NCBI GenBank assembly: GCA_030704765.1
Contig: JAUYDD010000191.1
Coordinates: forward strand, 1 to 13,791
Source of the DNA: Nanobdellota archaeon
GTDB taxonomy: Archaea > Nanobdellota > Nanobdellia > Pacearchaeales > GW2011-AR1
DNA: 13,791 nucleotides
Reading direction: 5' to 3'
Shown piece by piece: positions 6,894 through 13,791 of the stretch (position 1 is the stretch's first letter; each line of letters begins with the position of its first letter). The notes below the pieces were generated by a model. The model was not told the origin of the DNA and made no database searches. It worked only from the letters and a program-made list of their open reading frames with translations. A program made the position numbers and the translations under genes.

Positions 6894-9800
6894 TTATCTA
6901 TTCTTTTGAAATCTCCTCCTTTTTATCCCATAATATATTATTCCGAGTATAAAAGATCCAAGTGTAGTGATGATTATATATTCGTTTACACTAAGTTTAT
7001 CCAAAAGTTTTTCTTCAGGCAAAGAGACTTGAGATATGTAATCTTTGCAACTGTTCACGACATATTCAGCTTTAGCTCTTGCATCTCCATAGTTGCCTTG
7101 TTCATAAGATTTTTTTGCTTCATTCAATATTTCTGTCAATTCCATGCAATTAGGGTTCTGGACAAGGAATTCTTCTGTGAACAAGATATATTTTTTAGCA
7201 TTTGTTTCATTGACTTTCTGGAGGTTTATATATATTTTAGCCCAATCACTATAATGAGGGTCTTCAACACTAGCATTGACGAGTATCTCATAATCACCTG
7301 AAAGTTGATTTGTATCAAAATATACATACATAGTTACATTAGTTCTTTTTCCAGCTTCTAAGACAGTGAAAAAATTCCTGTCAAGAGTTATATTCACATA
7401 GTTTATTTGTGACCCATTTTTCAATCCTATTGTTTTCAAGGTTATCCTATTTAAGTCTCTGGTTCCGCTATTATGAAGCACTAAAGGCACTTTTATTCTT
7501 TGTTTATTGAATGCTGAAACAGGGCCTGGAGTTATGATTTTCAATGCAACAGGATTAGTCCCACTGCTTCCACCACCACCCCCACCTCCTGCAGAAGGAA
7601 CAGAAACAACCACAGGAGTAGTGTTTACTGTAAGTTCAACACTGAAGTTATTGCTAGTGACATTCCTGAGAATATGGGAAAGGTTTGTTTCATTGAATTC
7701 AAATCCTGTTATGCTATAATTAAAAAAAGCATCTATTGTTGAAGAAAATGTTATGTTTGGCAAACTTCCATTTGTCCAGTTTTTTATAGAAACAGTAATG
7801 TTGCTTGAAAAATTAGATCCATTCAGGATTATTGAATTGTAAATAAAGCCTATGCTCTGGTTATTGGAACTAGATAATGCATCATAATCCATGAAATAAT
7901 CAGATAAGCTGATTATCTGGGGAGAACCCCCAGTCACCCTCTTAAGAGCACCTCCTATAGCTCCTGAAAAAGACAATGGAGAATTGGAATGATTGATTGT
8001 CATGTTCCAATTAAAAGTCAGGTTTACATTAGTCCTATTTAAAAGTAAGCTGTCACTTGGATATACAAACAAGGTAAGGTTCAAAATACTGGAACTTTCA
8101 TTCCTAAAATCAGGTGTAAAACTTATTGTAAGATTAGTTGAATTTCCATAATAACTATAGTTCTCAACTATACTTGCTATGCTCCTGTTCTGAATATATA
8201 CAGAGTAAGAAAGATTGTTCTGCATGCTATGATTTACATTAAAGGTAAGATTTGTAGTGATGTTTTCAACAGCATTAAATGTATAATTTATATTTGGAGA
8301 GATAATTACAGGAATATCATAGACATAGATAAAAAAACTGTCATAATCAATCATACCTGAAGAATCATTTACAGTTATATTAAGTCTATATAAACCTCCT
8401 TGGCTAGAATTAAAAGTTATATTGAGTTCACCAGTTGAAAAATTATATATGCTTTGATTGTTATTTATAAAATCGCTCCCATTTATAAAATTATATCTAA
8501 AAGTGAAATTATTGTTACTATTAGAGGAATTTCCATCCTCAATATCTGTTGCATTTAACCTGATATATAAACTCCTATTAACAGCACTAGTATAATTTGA
8601 TAGGTTGATAAGAACAGGAGCATGGCTAACAGCAAAAACAGTTAGATTAAAATTGATATAGGAATAAGAGCCATTATTATCACTTATATTTATAGTTATA
8701 TTATAACTTCCTACATCGCCTTTTTTAGGAATAAATATTGCTTCAAATTTAGAGCGATTAGCATTCATGCCGGATTGAGTAGGAAAAGCATTGTTTTTTG
8801 TAAAATTAAATAAACTAGAATTCACACCAGTAATAGTTATATTTACATTAATGTTTTCATTATAATAAGATTTTTGAGATGTGGGTATTCTAAAATCATC
8901 ATCTTGTATCCATAAATCAATAGAAGTATAATTATCTTCTGAAAGGTTCATATTTGAATTACTATCTCTTGAGCCATTTGTTAAAGTAAGTGGCCTTTCT
9001 ATGCTAGGAAGGTCCTGAATATTGTAAATTGTGAAATTAAATACACTAGCATTGACTAAATAACCATCAGAAATATTTATTGTGACTAAATGCTGGCCAA
9101 TATCTTCATCAACTGGAGTGAAATTAATCTGTCCTGTTGTTGAATTTAAATTAAAAGAGGGAAAATTTGTATCGTTATTATAAGAGAAAGTCAAACTATC
9201 ATTCTCAGGATCACTGACATTCATGCTAAGATTAAAATAAGTCTGATTGTTTTCGAATATATCTATATTTGTTGACAGAGGCAATCTCCACAATGGGGCA
9301 TTATTATTAAGAATCGATAGATTGAACATCTTATAGTCAATTCGACTGTTCTTGTCATTTATTGTTATGTTTATAGTATAATTTCCAAAGGAGGTTGTAT
9401 TTGGAGTGAACTCTATTTTCGCATCTGTCCTATTTGTGCCTGAAACAGGCATGTTTAGTATCTGGACACTGAAATCATTTATAGAGAAAAGCTGTTGAGA
9501 AAGTTGTGACCTATTATACACTTTTACACTGAAATTTACACTCTCGTTATATCCTCCTCCATTCTCATTTTTATCAGGAATGAGGAAATCATTATCATAA
9601 GAACTTAAATTTATTCTTGTTAAAAGATTGATAGATGTAGTTGCACTATTTATGCTGGATAAAAAAGGCAGGCTATTATAGGTCCTATTGACATAGAGAG
9701 GTATAGTGACACTAGAACTTGAGTTGTAATTTATATCTATAACAGAAAAATTAATGCTCCAATTTCCAATCTCTGTTTTTTGAGGAGTGACGTTTATAAT

Positions 9801-10823
9801 TACAGTTTTTATATTGTTCTGGGATATTGTCTGGTTAAAGGCAAAGAACCAGCTTGAATTAGCTACTGATGCTTGATAATTTGCAAGACTGGCTATAGAA
9901 GTTATATTAAGGGTGTCGTTATTTCCTTTAGTAGATATATTTATTAAACAAGTGTTTGATGAATTTTCATAAAATACTTTATTCATGCAATCTGATGCAT
10001 TTATTTCAAGATATGCATAAACCTCTATTGTAACCAATTGGCTATAATAACTAGTCTTATTAGAAAAATAATTACTGGAACAGAATCCAGAAGTGCAATT
10101 GCTGTAATTTCCAGCACTATCTCTTACAGATATATTCAAATAATATACACCTACATCATTTCTAGTTGATGAAAAATTCATAACAGAGGATTTGTTTGAT
10201 ATGAAAACAGGATAAAACAAAGTGCAATTATTCCCCCTAGTGCTCCAGTTAGCTAGAGTGCAATTAGTGAATGTCACATTGAACATCAATGGATAATGTT
10301 CATCTTCATCTGATGCATTCAGGTAATATGTGAAAATACTTCCATAAGTTACATTATATTGATTATTGATATTAGTGAAAATAGGTGCATCATTTGTAGC
10401 ATTTATTATGAAATAGAAGTTTCTTATTGTCCCTTCGCCATTCTGATTTTTGACTTTCATCGCAACAGTATAATTTCCAGTCTGATTGTCATTAGTTGAA
10501 TTTATATTCATGACTCCTGTGCTTGAATTAAGAGAAAACCAATAATAGAAACTAGAGTTGAACTGGTTAGGATAAAGGCTTGAAGATATGTTTTCAAAAG
10601 AATAGGTTGGGGTGATATCTCCACTCTCATTTGTCACATTTGAACTGAAATTATAACTGAAGATGCCATTATCTTCAGATAAATATGAACTGGTTCCAGA
10701 GGTATGAAAATAATAACTGATAACAAAATCTAACATGAATAAGACTGCAAATACTAGTATCAAAAAATAAAAGAATTTCTTTTCATTTTTCATTAGTTTA
10801 AATGTCTTTTTATTTTTTATCAT
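6894..10823 (-). CDS. Giant membrane-anchored surface protein with cadherin/Ig-like repeats
   Basis: The 1309-aa protein has an N-terminal hydrophobic segment (18-38; signal anchor or signal peptide). It is followed by about 1040 residues of Asn/Ser/Thr-rich beta-sandwich repeats, then Gly7 (1079-1085), a NEW3/CARDB-like domain (about 1090-1203), a short helical TPR-like hairpin (about 1208-1264), a membrane segment (1282-1300) and a basic tail KRRRFQKNR. Repeat boundaries show NDAPIF (144-149), NNAPLW and SHAPVL, typical of cadherin-like modules. N-x-S/T sequons are very dense (17 in the first 212 residues), implying heavy N-glycosylation outside the cell. It is probably an S-layer-associated or adhesion-type protein; its partner is unknown. 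ATG 10823 overlaps the RHH gene by 14 bp. Met11 at 10793, just after the RHH stop, is an alternative start. No clear Shine-Dalgarno decides between them. Confidence 0.88.
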   Translation of the reverse strand: MIKNKKTFKLMKNEKKFFYFLILVFAVLFMLDFVISYYFHTSGTSSYLSEDNGIFSYNFSSNVTNESGDITPTYSFENISSSLYPNQFNSSFYYWFSLNSSTGVMNINSTNDNQTGNYTVAMKVKNQNGEGTIRNFYFIINATNDAPIFTNINNQYNVTYGSIFTYYLNASDEDEHYPLMFNVTFTNCTLANWSTRGNNCTLFYPVFISNKSSVMNFSSTRNDVGVYYLNISVRDSAGNYSNCTSGFCSSNYFSNKTSYYSQLVTIEVYAYLEINASDCMNKVFYENSSNTCLINISTKGNNDTLNITSIASLANYQASVANSSWFFAFNQTISQNNIKTVIINVTPQKTEIGNWSINFSVIDINYNSSSSVTIPLYVNRTYNSLPFLSSINSATTSINLLTRINLSSYDNDFLIPDKNENGGGYNESVNFSVKVYNRSQLSQQLFSINDFSVQILNMPVSGTNRTDAKIEFTPNTTSFGNYTINITINDKNSRIDYKMFNLSILNNNAPLWRLPLSTNIDIFENNQTYFNLSMNVSDPENDSLTFSYNNDTNFPSFNLNSTTGQINFTPVDEDIGQHLVTINISDGYLVNASVFNFTIYNIQDLPSIERPLTLTNGSRDSNSNMNLSEDNYTSIDLWIQDDDFRIPTSQKSYYNENINVNITITGVNSSLFNFTKNNAFPTQSGMNANRSKFEAIFIPKKGDVGSYNITINISDNNGSYSYINFNLTVFAVSHAPVLINLSNYTSAVNRSLYIRLNATDIEDGNSSNSNNNFTFRYNFINGSDFINNNQSIYNFSTGELNITFNSSQGGLYRLNITVNDSSGMIDYDSFFIYVYDIPVIISPNINYTFNAVENITTNLTFNVNHSMQNNLSYSVYIQNRSIASIVENYSYYGNSTNLTISFTPDFRNESSSILNLTLFVYPSDSLLLNRTNVNLTFNWNMTINHSNSPLSFSGAIGGALKRVTGGSPQIISLSDYFMDYDALSSSNNQSIGFIYNSIILNGSNFSSNITVSIKNWTNGSLPNITFSSTIDAFFNYSITGFEFNETNLSHILRNVTSNNFSVELTVNTTPVVVSVPSAGGGGGGGSSGTNPVALKIITPGPVSAFNKQRIKVPLVLHNSGTRDLNRITLKTIGLKNGSQINYVNITLDRNFFTVLEAGKRTNVTMYVYFDTNQLSGDYEILVNASVEDPHYSDWAKIYINLQKVNETNAKKYILFTEEFLVQNPNCMELTEILNEAKKSYEQGNYGDARAKAEYVVNSCKDYISQVSLPEEKLLDKLSVNEYIIITTLGSFILGIIYYGIKRRRFQKNR

Positions 10824-10995
10824 TTTTCTTCATTTCTCCTTTAATTTTTTTTAAGAATTCGTATACAGCCTGGTCAATGAACTGTTTTTTATTTACAAAC
10901 CTATATTTGTTTTCCTCTTTTACTATGATAGCATCTATTTCATTTAGTAAAGTGGAATCTATTTTAACTACAGAGTCCCTGGTTGAATCCCTCAT
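10810..10995 (-). CDS. Ribbon-helix-helix (CopG/Arc-type) transcriptional regulator
   Basis: The 61-aa protein has the layout of a ribbon-helix-helix DNA-binding protein: a beta strand (SVVKID, about 8-13), helix A (TLLNEIDAIIVKE, 15-27), a turn, and helix B (NKKQFIDQAVYEFLKKI, 35-51) with a basic tail. RHH dimers insert the paired strand into the DNA major groove and often bind tandem short sites cooperatively. The gene is preceded by an array of TAGTAAC-like boxes across its probable promoter, and its 3' end overlaps the giant surface-protein gene. It is therefore likely to be the autoregulator of the five-gene unit. An antitoxin role is possible for the family, but no toxin gene is adjacent. 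Confidence 0.85.
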   Translation of the reverse strand: MRDSTRDSVVKIDSTLLNEIDAIIVKEENKYRFVNKKQFIDQAVYEFLKKIKGEMKKNDKK

Positions 10996-10998
10996 TTT

Positions 10999-11058
10999 TA
11001 GTAACCTTTAGTAACCTTTAATAACTTAAAATTACTAATAGTAACTATATATAATAAC
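10999..11058 (-). promoter_or_regulatory. Phased operator array and promoter of the RHH gene
   Basis: On the plus strand TAGTAAC occurs at 10999, 11009 and 11039, and TAATAAC at 11019 and 11052. Four of these fall exactly on a 10-bp register (10999, 11009, 11019, 11039), so they face the same side of the helix. The missing position 11029 holds a degenerate match, and an inverted copy ATTACTA lies at 11031-11037. The probable minus-strand TATA box TTATATATA (11046-11054) lies within the array, placing the transcription start near 11022-11027, also inside it. Binding would therefore block transcription. Assignment to the RHH protein rests on adjacency. Confidence 0.7.
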
Positions 11059-11062
11059 CCGG

Positions 11063-13540
11063 CTATTTAAACTCTTCTTTTTTACTCTCTAATCTTTTTT
11101 GTATCTTTTCGTACCTGTTCTTGATGACAAGATATTCAATTGTTAAAGAGAATATTGTTACAAGCACTAAGATAAAAAATCCGATTATCAAAAACATCCA
11201 ATAATCTTTTAAGGACTTGTTTTCCAGACATTTAGGGCAGTTTCCATCTACTTTATTAACACAATCTATTTCATCCTCGTCAAAATTCTTGACACCATCA
11301 TAGCAATAAGGGCAATATTTTGTTCCGAGGCTGATTTGTATATCCAGTCTTTCTTTTCCATAACTTAATCTAGAAATGAGGTTTTCATTTTCATAGATTT
11401 CAAGATAATCTCCAAAACACACTTTATTTTTTTTAAGAGAAATAATAACTTTGGATTCACACGCTCTTTTTTCAATAAAAAATTCTTCTGATGTAAAATT
11501 CTTGAATATACATAATCTTTCTTGTTCTTCTTTTAATAATATTGATTTCCTTAAAATATCTTTTAAACTATAAAAAGCAGAACATTTACTCCATGGTCCA
11601 CAACTAGGATTAGGATATATAATAGAATAATTAAAATAATCTTCTTTTAAATATATTTCTTCTTCAACAATTCCTGAATCATTAAAGCTATTGTTCATTT
11701 GTAATAGCTGGGTCATGTCGATGCTTTGGTTCTTTATTATTGATTTATTTTGTTTCAATGGGCTTGAAAAAGAACTTCCACTGCTAGTAGTTACGACATT
11801 TGTTGGAGCAATATAAAGGATGCTAAATCCAGTATATTCACTATTATTAAAGTTTCCTGAATTGTCATTGCACGAGAACCTGACAATATACTCTCCATTT
11901 GACAAAGAAGATAAGCTGTGATAAAAATAAGTAGAATTATAGTTTGACATTGAATAATTGCTTGACCAGTTGTTTAGTGAAAAAAGGCAATTGCTAAGAT
12001 TTTCATTTGAATTTATTCCAAATATTATATTATTAGTATCATAAATCATATTCAATGGAGAGGTTATATTAAGATTAGGTTTAGTAATATCTATTACGAA
12101 ACTTACAAACTCTGAATTATTTATATATCCAGAACTGTCATTACATGAAAACTTTGCAATATATTCTCCCTCTGAAATAGAAGAATTTGTATAATTGAAA
12201 TGGCTTAGGTTTATATAATTCATACTATAGTTAGTTATCCAATTATTAAATGTTATTGAACAATTGCTAAGATTTTCATCTGCAACTACATCAAAATTAA
12301 TAGAAAGATTGTTCCTATAATATCTGCCACTAGGATTTATAATAAGATTAGGCGGTTCACTATCATTTCCTAAGAACACACTATAATTTGACCATGAACT
12401 TATATTGAACATGATTGTATCAGAATACATTGTTGTCAGATTATAGCAACTGGGTATTGTGCTTGAATTGCATTCATTCCCATTTCTAAGAAGTTTCCGA
12501 TTCTTGTAATTAGTCAAAGCAAGATTATAAAAAGTTATTCCAGCACTTCTGTTCAATCCCAGATTATTAGAAACATTAACTACCATAGAATTGTACAATA
12601 TCCTTATCTCCTGGCTTAGATTGTTGCCTGAACCATTTAGGTTATACAAAGTTATTTTTCCATAAGTAGTATTTTCAACAGTTATATTGCTAGTTCCAGA
12701 AATATTGTAATTTGTTATAATCTGATTAATAAAACTAAGATTATCGACAGGATAATTATTGTCTATGAATATATTATATCCTGAAGTGCTAAAAGTATTA
12801 TTTTTAATAATAGAATTATTAGGGCTTGCAAAAATAAAATAAATTCCATAGCTGCTCGTGCTAGATAAATAATTATTTGATATATATTCACTGCCAGAAG
12901 GGCCATAAATAGATATTGCATATGAACTTGAAGTTATATTATTATTGCTAAAATTATTATTAAATGAACTGCATAGATTTATTCCTTTTCCACTAAATTG
13001 AATAATAGTGTTATTATAAAAAACACTGTTTGTAACAGAATAAGGGCAAGCAGGCTGGTCAATAGCAGAACCTGAACTTCCATTTATAATGCAATTTTTT
13101 ATAATAATATTAGAATAATCAGAATCATTGAATTTAATTCCATAGAAATTATGATTAATTGCATATCCATTGCAATTAAGAGTAATGCCTGAACTGGTGA
13201 TATTAAAGCAATTTCCACTAGAATTCACGCTTTGGTTCAAAGTATATGCCCCTGCAGTATTTAATACTTGACAGGAATCAATTTCTCCAGGTATTGATAA
13301 CATATGAAATGTATCAATAGATTTACCAGTAAAAACAAAAGAAAGATTATAAAATAATAAGATTAAAATAACCAATACAAAAAATCCTAGAAAATAGGAC
13401 AGATAAGGGATATAGTTTCTTTTTGGTTTATAATCTTTTAAATACTTTGAAATAACCTTGCCATTTTTATCCCTATAACTTTCATAATAATAAGGGCCGC
13501 ATAACTTCCCATTCCTTTTTATATATCTTTTATACACCAT
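11063..13540 (-). CDS. Membrane-anchored surface protein: GPYYY-type N-terminus, beta-helix, Ig-like repeats, Cys-rich stalk
   Basis: An 825-aa protein. Residues 1-42 are basic and cytoplasmic, with KLCGPYYYESYR and GKVISKYL, resembling the short 'GPYYY...YR...GKV..KYL' motif of DUF6788-type proteins. A membrane segment spans 46-70. Residues about 90-340 show NosD-like parallel beta-helix character (repeating NNxI, GIxF and NxTI strings). Two Ig-like repeats follow (about 395-487 and 488-575), both with ENLSNC, NNW, NYSM and FSCND. Later come CGPWSKC (647-653) and CYDGVKNFDEDEIDC (746-760), a Cys-rich motif seen in large archaeal and bacterial surface proteins. A second membrane helix (782-804) and a charged cytoplasmic tail end the protein. 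Many N-glycosylation sequons are present. Function is probably surface binding or glycan handling; no catalytic site was recognised. Minus-strand AGAGG precedes the ATG by only 1-2 nt, and another AGAGG lies 17 nt upstream. Confidence 0.85.
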   Translation of the reverse strand: MVYKRYIKRNGKLCGPYYYESYRDKNGKVISKYLKDYKPKRNYIPYLSYFLGFFVLVILILLFYNLSFVFTGKSIDTFHMLSIPGEIDSCQVLNTAGAYTLNQSVNSSGNCFNITSSGITLNCNGYAINHNFYGIKFNDSDYSNIIIKNCIINGSSGSAIDQPACPYSVTNSVFYNNTIIQFSGKGINLCSSFNNNFSNNNITSSSYAISIYGPSGSEYISNNYLSSTSSYGIYFIFASPNNSIIKNNTFSTSGYNIFIDNNYPVDNLSFINQIITNYNISGTSNITVENTTYGKITLYNLNGSGNNLSQEIRILYNSMVVNVSNNLGLNRSAGITFYNLALTNYKNRKLLRNGNECNSSTIPSCYNLTTMYSDTIMFNISSWSNYSVFLGNDSEPPNLIINPSGRYYRNNLSINFDVVADENLSNCSITFNNWITNYSMNYINLSHFNYTNSSISEGEYIAKFSCNDSSGYINNSEFVSFVIDITKPNLNITSPLNMIYDTNNIIFGINSNENLSNCLFSLNNWSSNYSMSNYNSTYFYHSLSSLSNGEYIVRFSCNDNSGNFNNSEYTGFSILYIAPTNVVTTSSGSSFSSPLKQNKSIIKNQSIDMTQLLQMNNSFNDSGIVEEEIYLKEDYFNYSIIYPNPSCGPWSKCSAFYSLKDILRKSILLKEEQERLCIFKNFTSEEFFIEKRACESKVIISLKKNKVCFGDYLEIYENENLISRLSYGKERLDIQISLGTKYCPYCYDGVKNFDEDEIDCVNKVDGNCPKCLENKSLKDYWMFLIIGFFILVLVTIFSLTIEYLVIKNRYEKIQKRLESKKEEFK

Positions 13541-13567
13541 GCCTCTGTTTTTCTACCTCTTTTTTGT

Positions 13568-13613
13568 AGTGTAACAATAAAAAAACTTATAATCAGTATA
13601 CTTATACTACACT
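13568..13613 (-). promoter_or_regulatory. Promoter region of the 825-aa surface-protein gene
   Basis: A minus-strand TATA-like box, GATTATAAG (13586-13593), would start transcription near 13560-13565, leaving a leader of about 20-25 nt that contains AGAGGT. The box lies inside an inverted repeat, AGTGTA (13568-13573) and TACACT (13608-13613), next to the palindrome AGTATACT (13595-13602). This could be an operator. A second TATA-like sequence, TTTATAAAT, lies further upstream near 13640. Confidence 0.4.
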
Positions 13614-13652
13614 TCTAATTTTAATAATCAAAACAGATTTATAAATACTATT

Positions 13653-13791
13653 ATCAAAAAAACAATGGGCCACCACACCCTAAAGGTTTTTTGCCACGGC
13701 AAAAAATCGCCTGCTGGCGAGTGTGGTTTGATTGGCCCTTGTTTTTAGGATGCTCAGAAATTAAAACAAACTAACATCCACATCTTAAAAG
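13653..13791. repeat. Two-module palindromic repeat, copy 3 (module B diverged and cut by window edge)
   Basis: Begins with the same ATCAAAAAAACAATG edge as copy 2. Module A: GGGCC (13667-13671) pairs with GGCCC (13734-13738), and CCACAC (13673-13678) pairs with GTGTGG (13721-13726). The flanks AAAAACAA (13658-13665) and TTGTTTTT (13739-13746) extend the stem. Where copy 2 has a simple TAAA loop, this copy has an extra arm: GGTTTTTTGCC (13685-13695) with GGCAAAAAATC (13698-13708), then CGCC-TGCT-GGCG (13708-13719). After AGGATGCTC (ending 13755) the sequence only loosely follows module B of the other copies (AGAAATTAAAAC, then TAACAT). Confidence 0.85.

Noticed and set aside
7507..7719. Plus-strand ORF with a polyproline stretch.
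   Set aside because: It is the antisense shadow of the Gly7 linker in the surface protein and has no promoter or initiation signal.
10810..10995. RHH protein as the antitoxin of a toxin-antitoxin pair.
   Set aside because: No small toxin-like gene lies next to it. The adjacent genes are a giant surface protein and another large membrane protein.
1..13791. Circular element or large composite transposon suggested by the near-identical sequences at both window ends (1-72 and 13685-13755).
   Set aside because: The ends do not join: copy 3 continues past the shared part with different sequence. No transposase or integrase lies between. A window or contig break at dispersed repeats is simpler.

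Overview
The window looks like part of the genome of a low-GC archaeon, most likely a small-genome DPANN lineage (Woesearchaeota/Pacearchaeota type). The lineage is inferred. It rests on an archaeal deoxyhypusine synthase, an archaeal-style DHH phosphoesterase, TTTATATA-type TATA boxes 22-30 nt upstream of apparently leaderless genes, AT-rich intergenic DNA, and very large Asn/Ser/Thr-rich surface proteins full of N-glycosylation sequons. I see no rRNA, tRNA, CRISPR array or transposase. Nearly all coding capacity is on the minus strand.

Left part (1-2912): a repeat copy (1-140), deoxyhypusine synthase (162-1166, minus), a 357-bp non-coding gap with two adjoining hairpins (1411-1484), a DHH/DHHA1 phosphoesterase (1524-2573, minus), and a second repeat copy (about 2720-2858). 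Middle (2913-3332, plus): a small one-pass membrane protein of unknown function, convergent with the operon that follows.

Right part (3375-10995, minus): a compact five-gene unit, read from 10995 down to 3375. It encodes a 61-aa ribbon-helix-helix (RHH) regulator, a 1309-aa membrane-anchored glycoprotein-like surface protein, a MoxR-family AAA+ ATPase with an unusual N-terminal extension of about 240 aa, a DUF58 protein, and a BatA-like membrane VWA protein. The genes overlap or nearly touch. Upstream of the RHH gene is an array of TAGTAAC-like boxes at 10-bp spacing that overlaps the likely promoter, as expected for an autoregulatory operator. MoxR, DUF58 and VWA proteins form a well-known chaperone-like trio. 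Here they share a unit with a giant surface protein, so that protein may be their client (inference).

Upstream again (11063-13540, minus) is an 825-aa membrane-anchored protein. It has a short cytoplasmic N-terminal motif, a beta-helix-like ectodomain, two Ig-like repeats and a Cys-rich stalk. The window ends in a third repeat copy (13653-13791).

The most unusual feature is the non-coding repeat family. It has two separately varying palindromic modules, no terminal inverted repeats, a compensatory base-pair change and a mosaic pattern among copies. It resembles a small non-autonomous IS200/IS605-like (PATE-type) element or a structured RNA. The sequence does not settle which.
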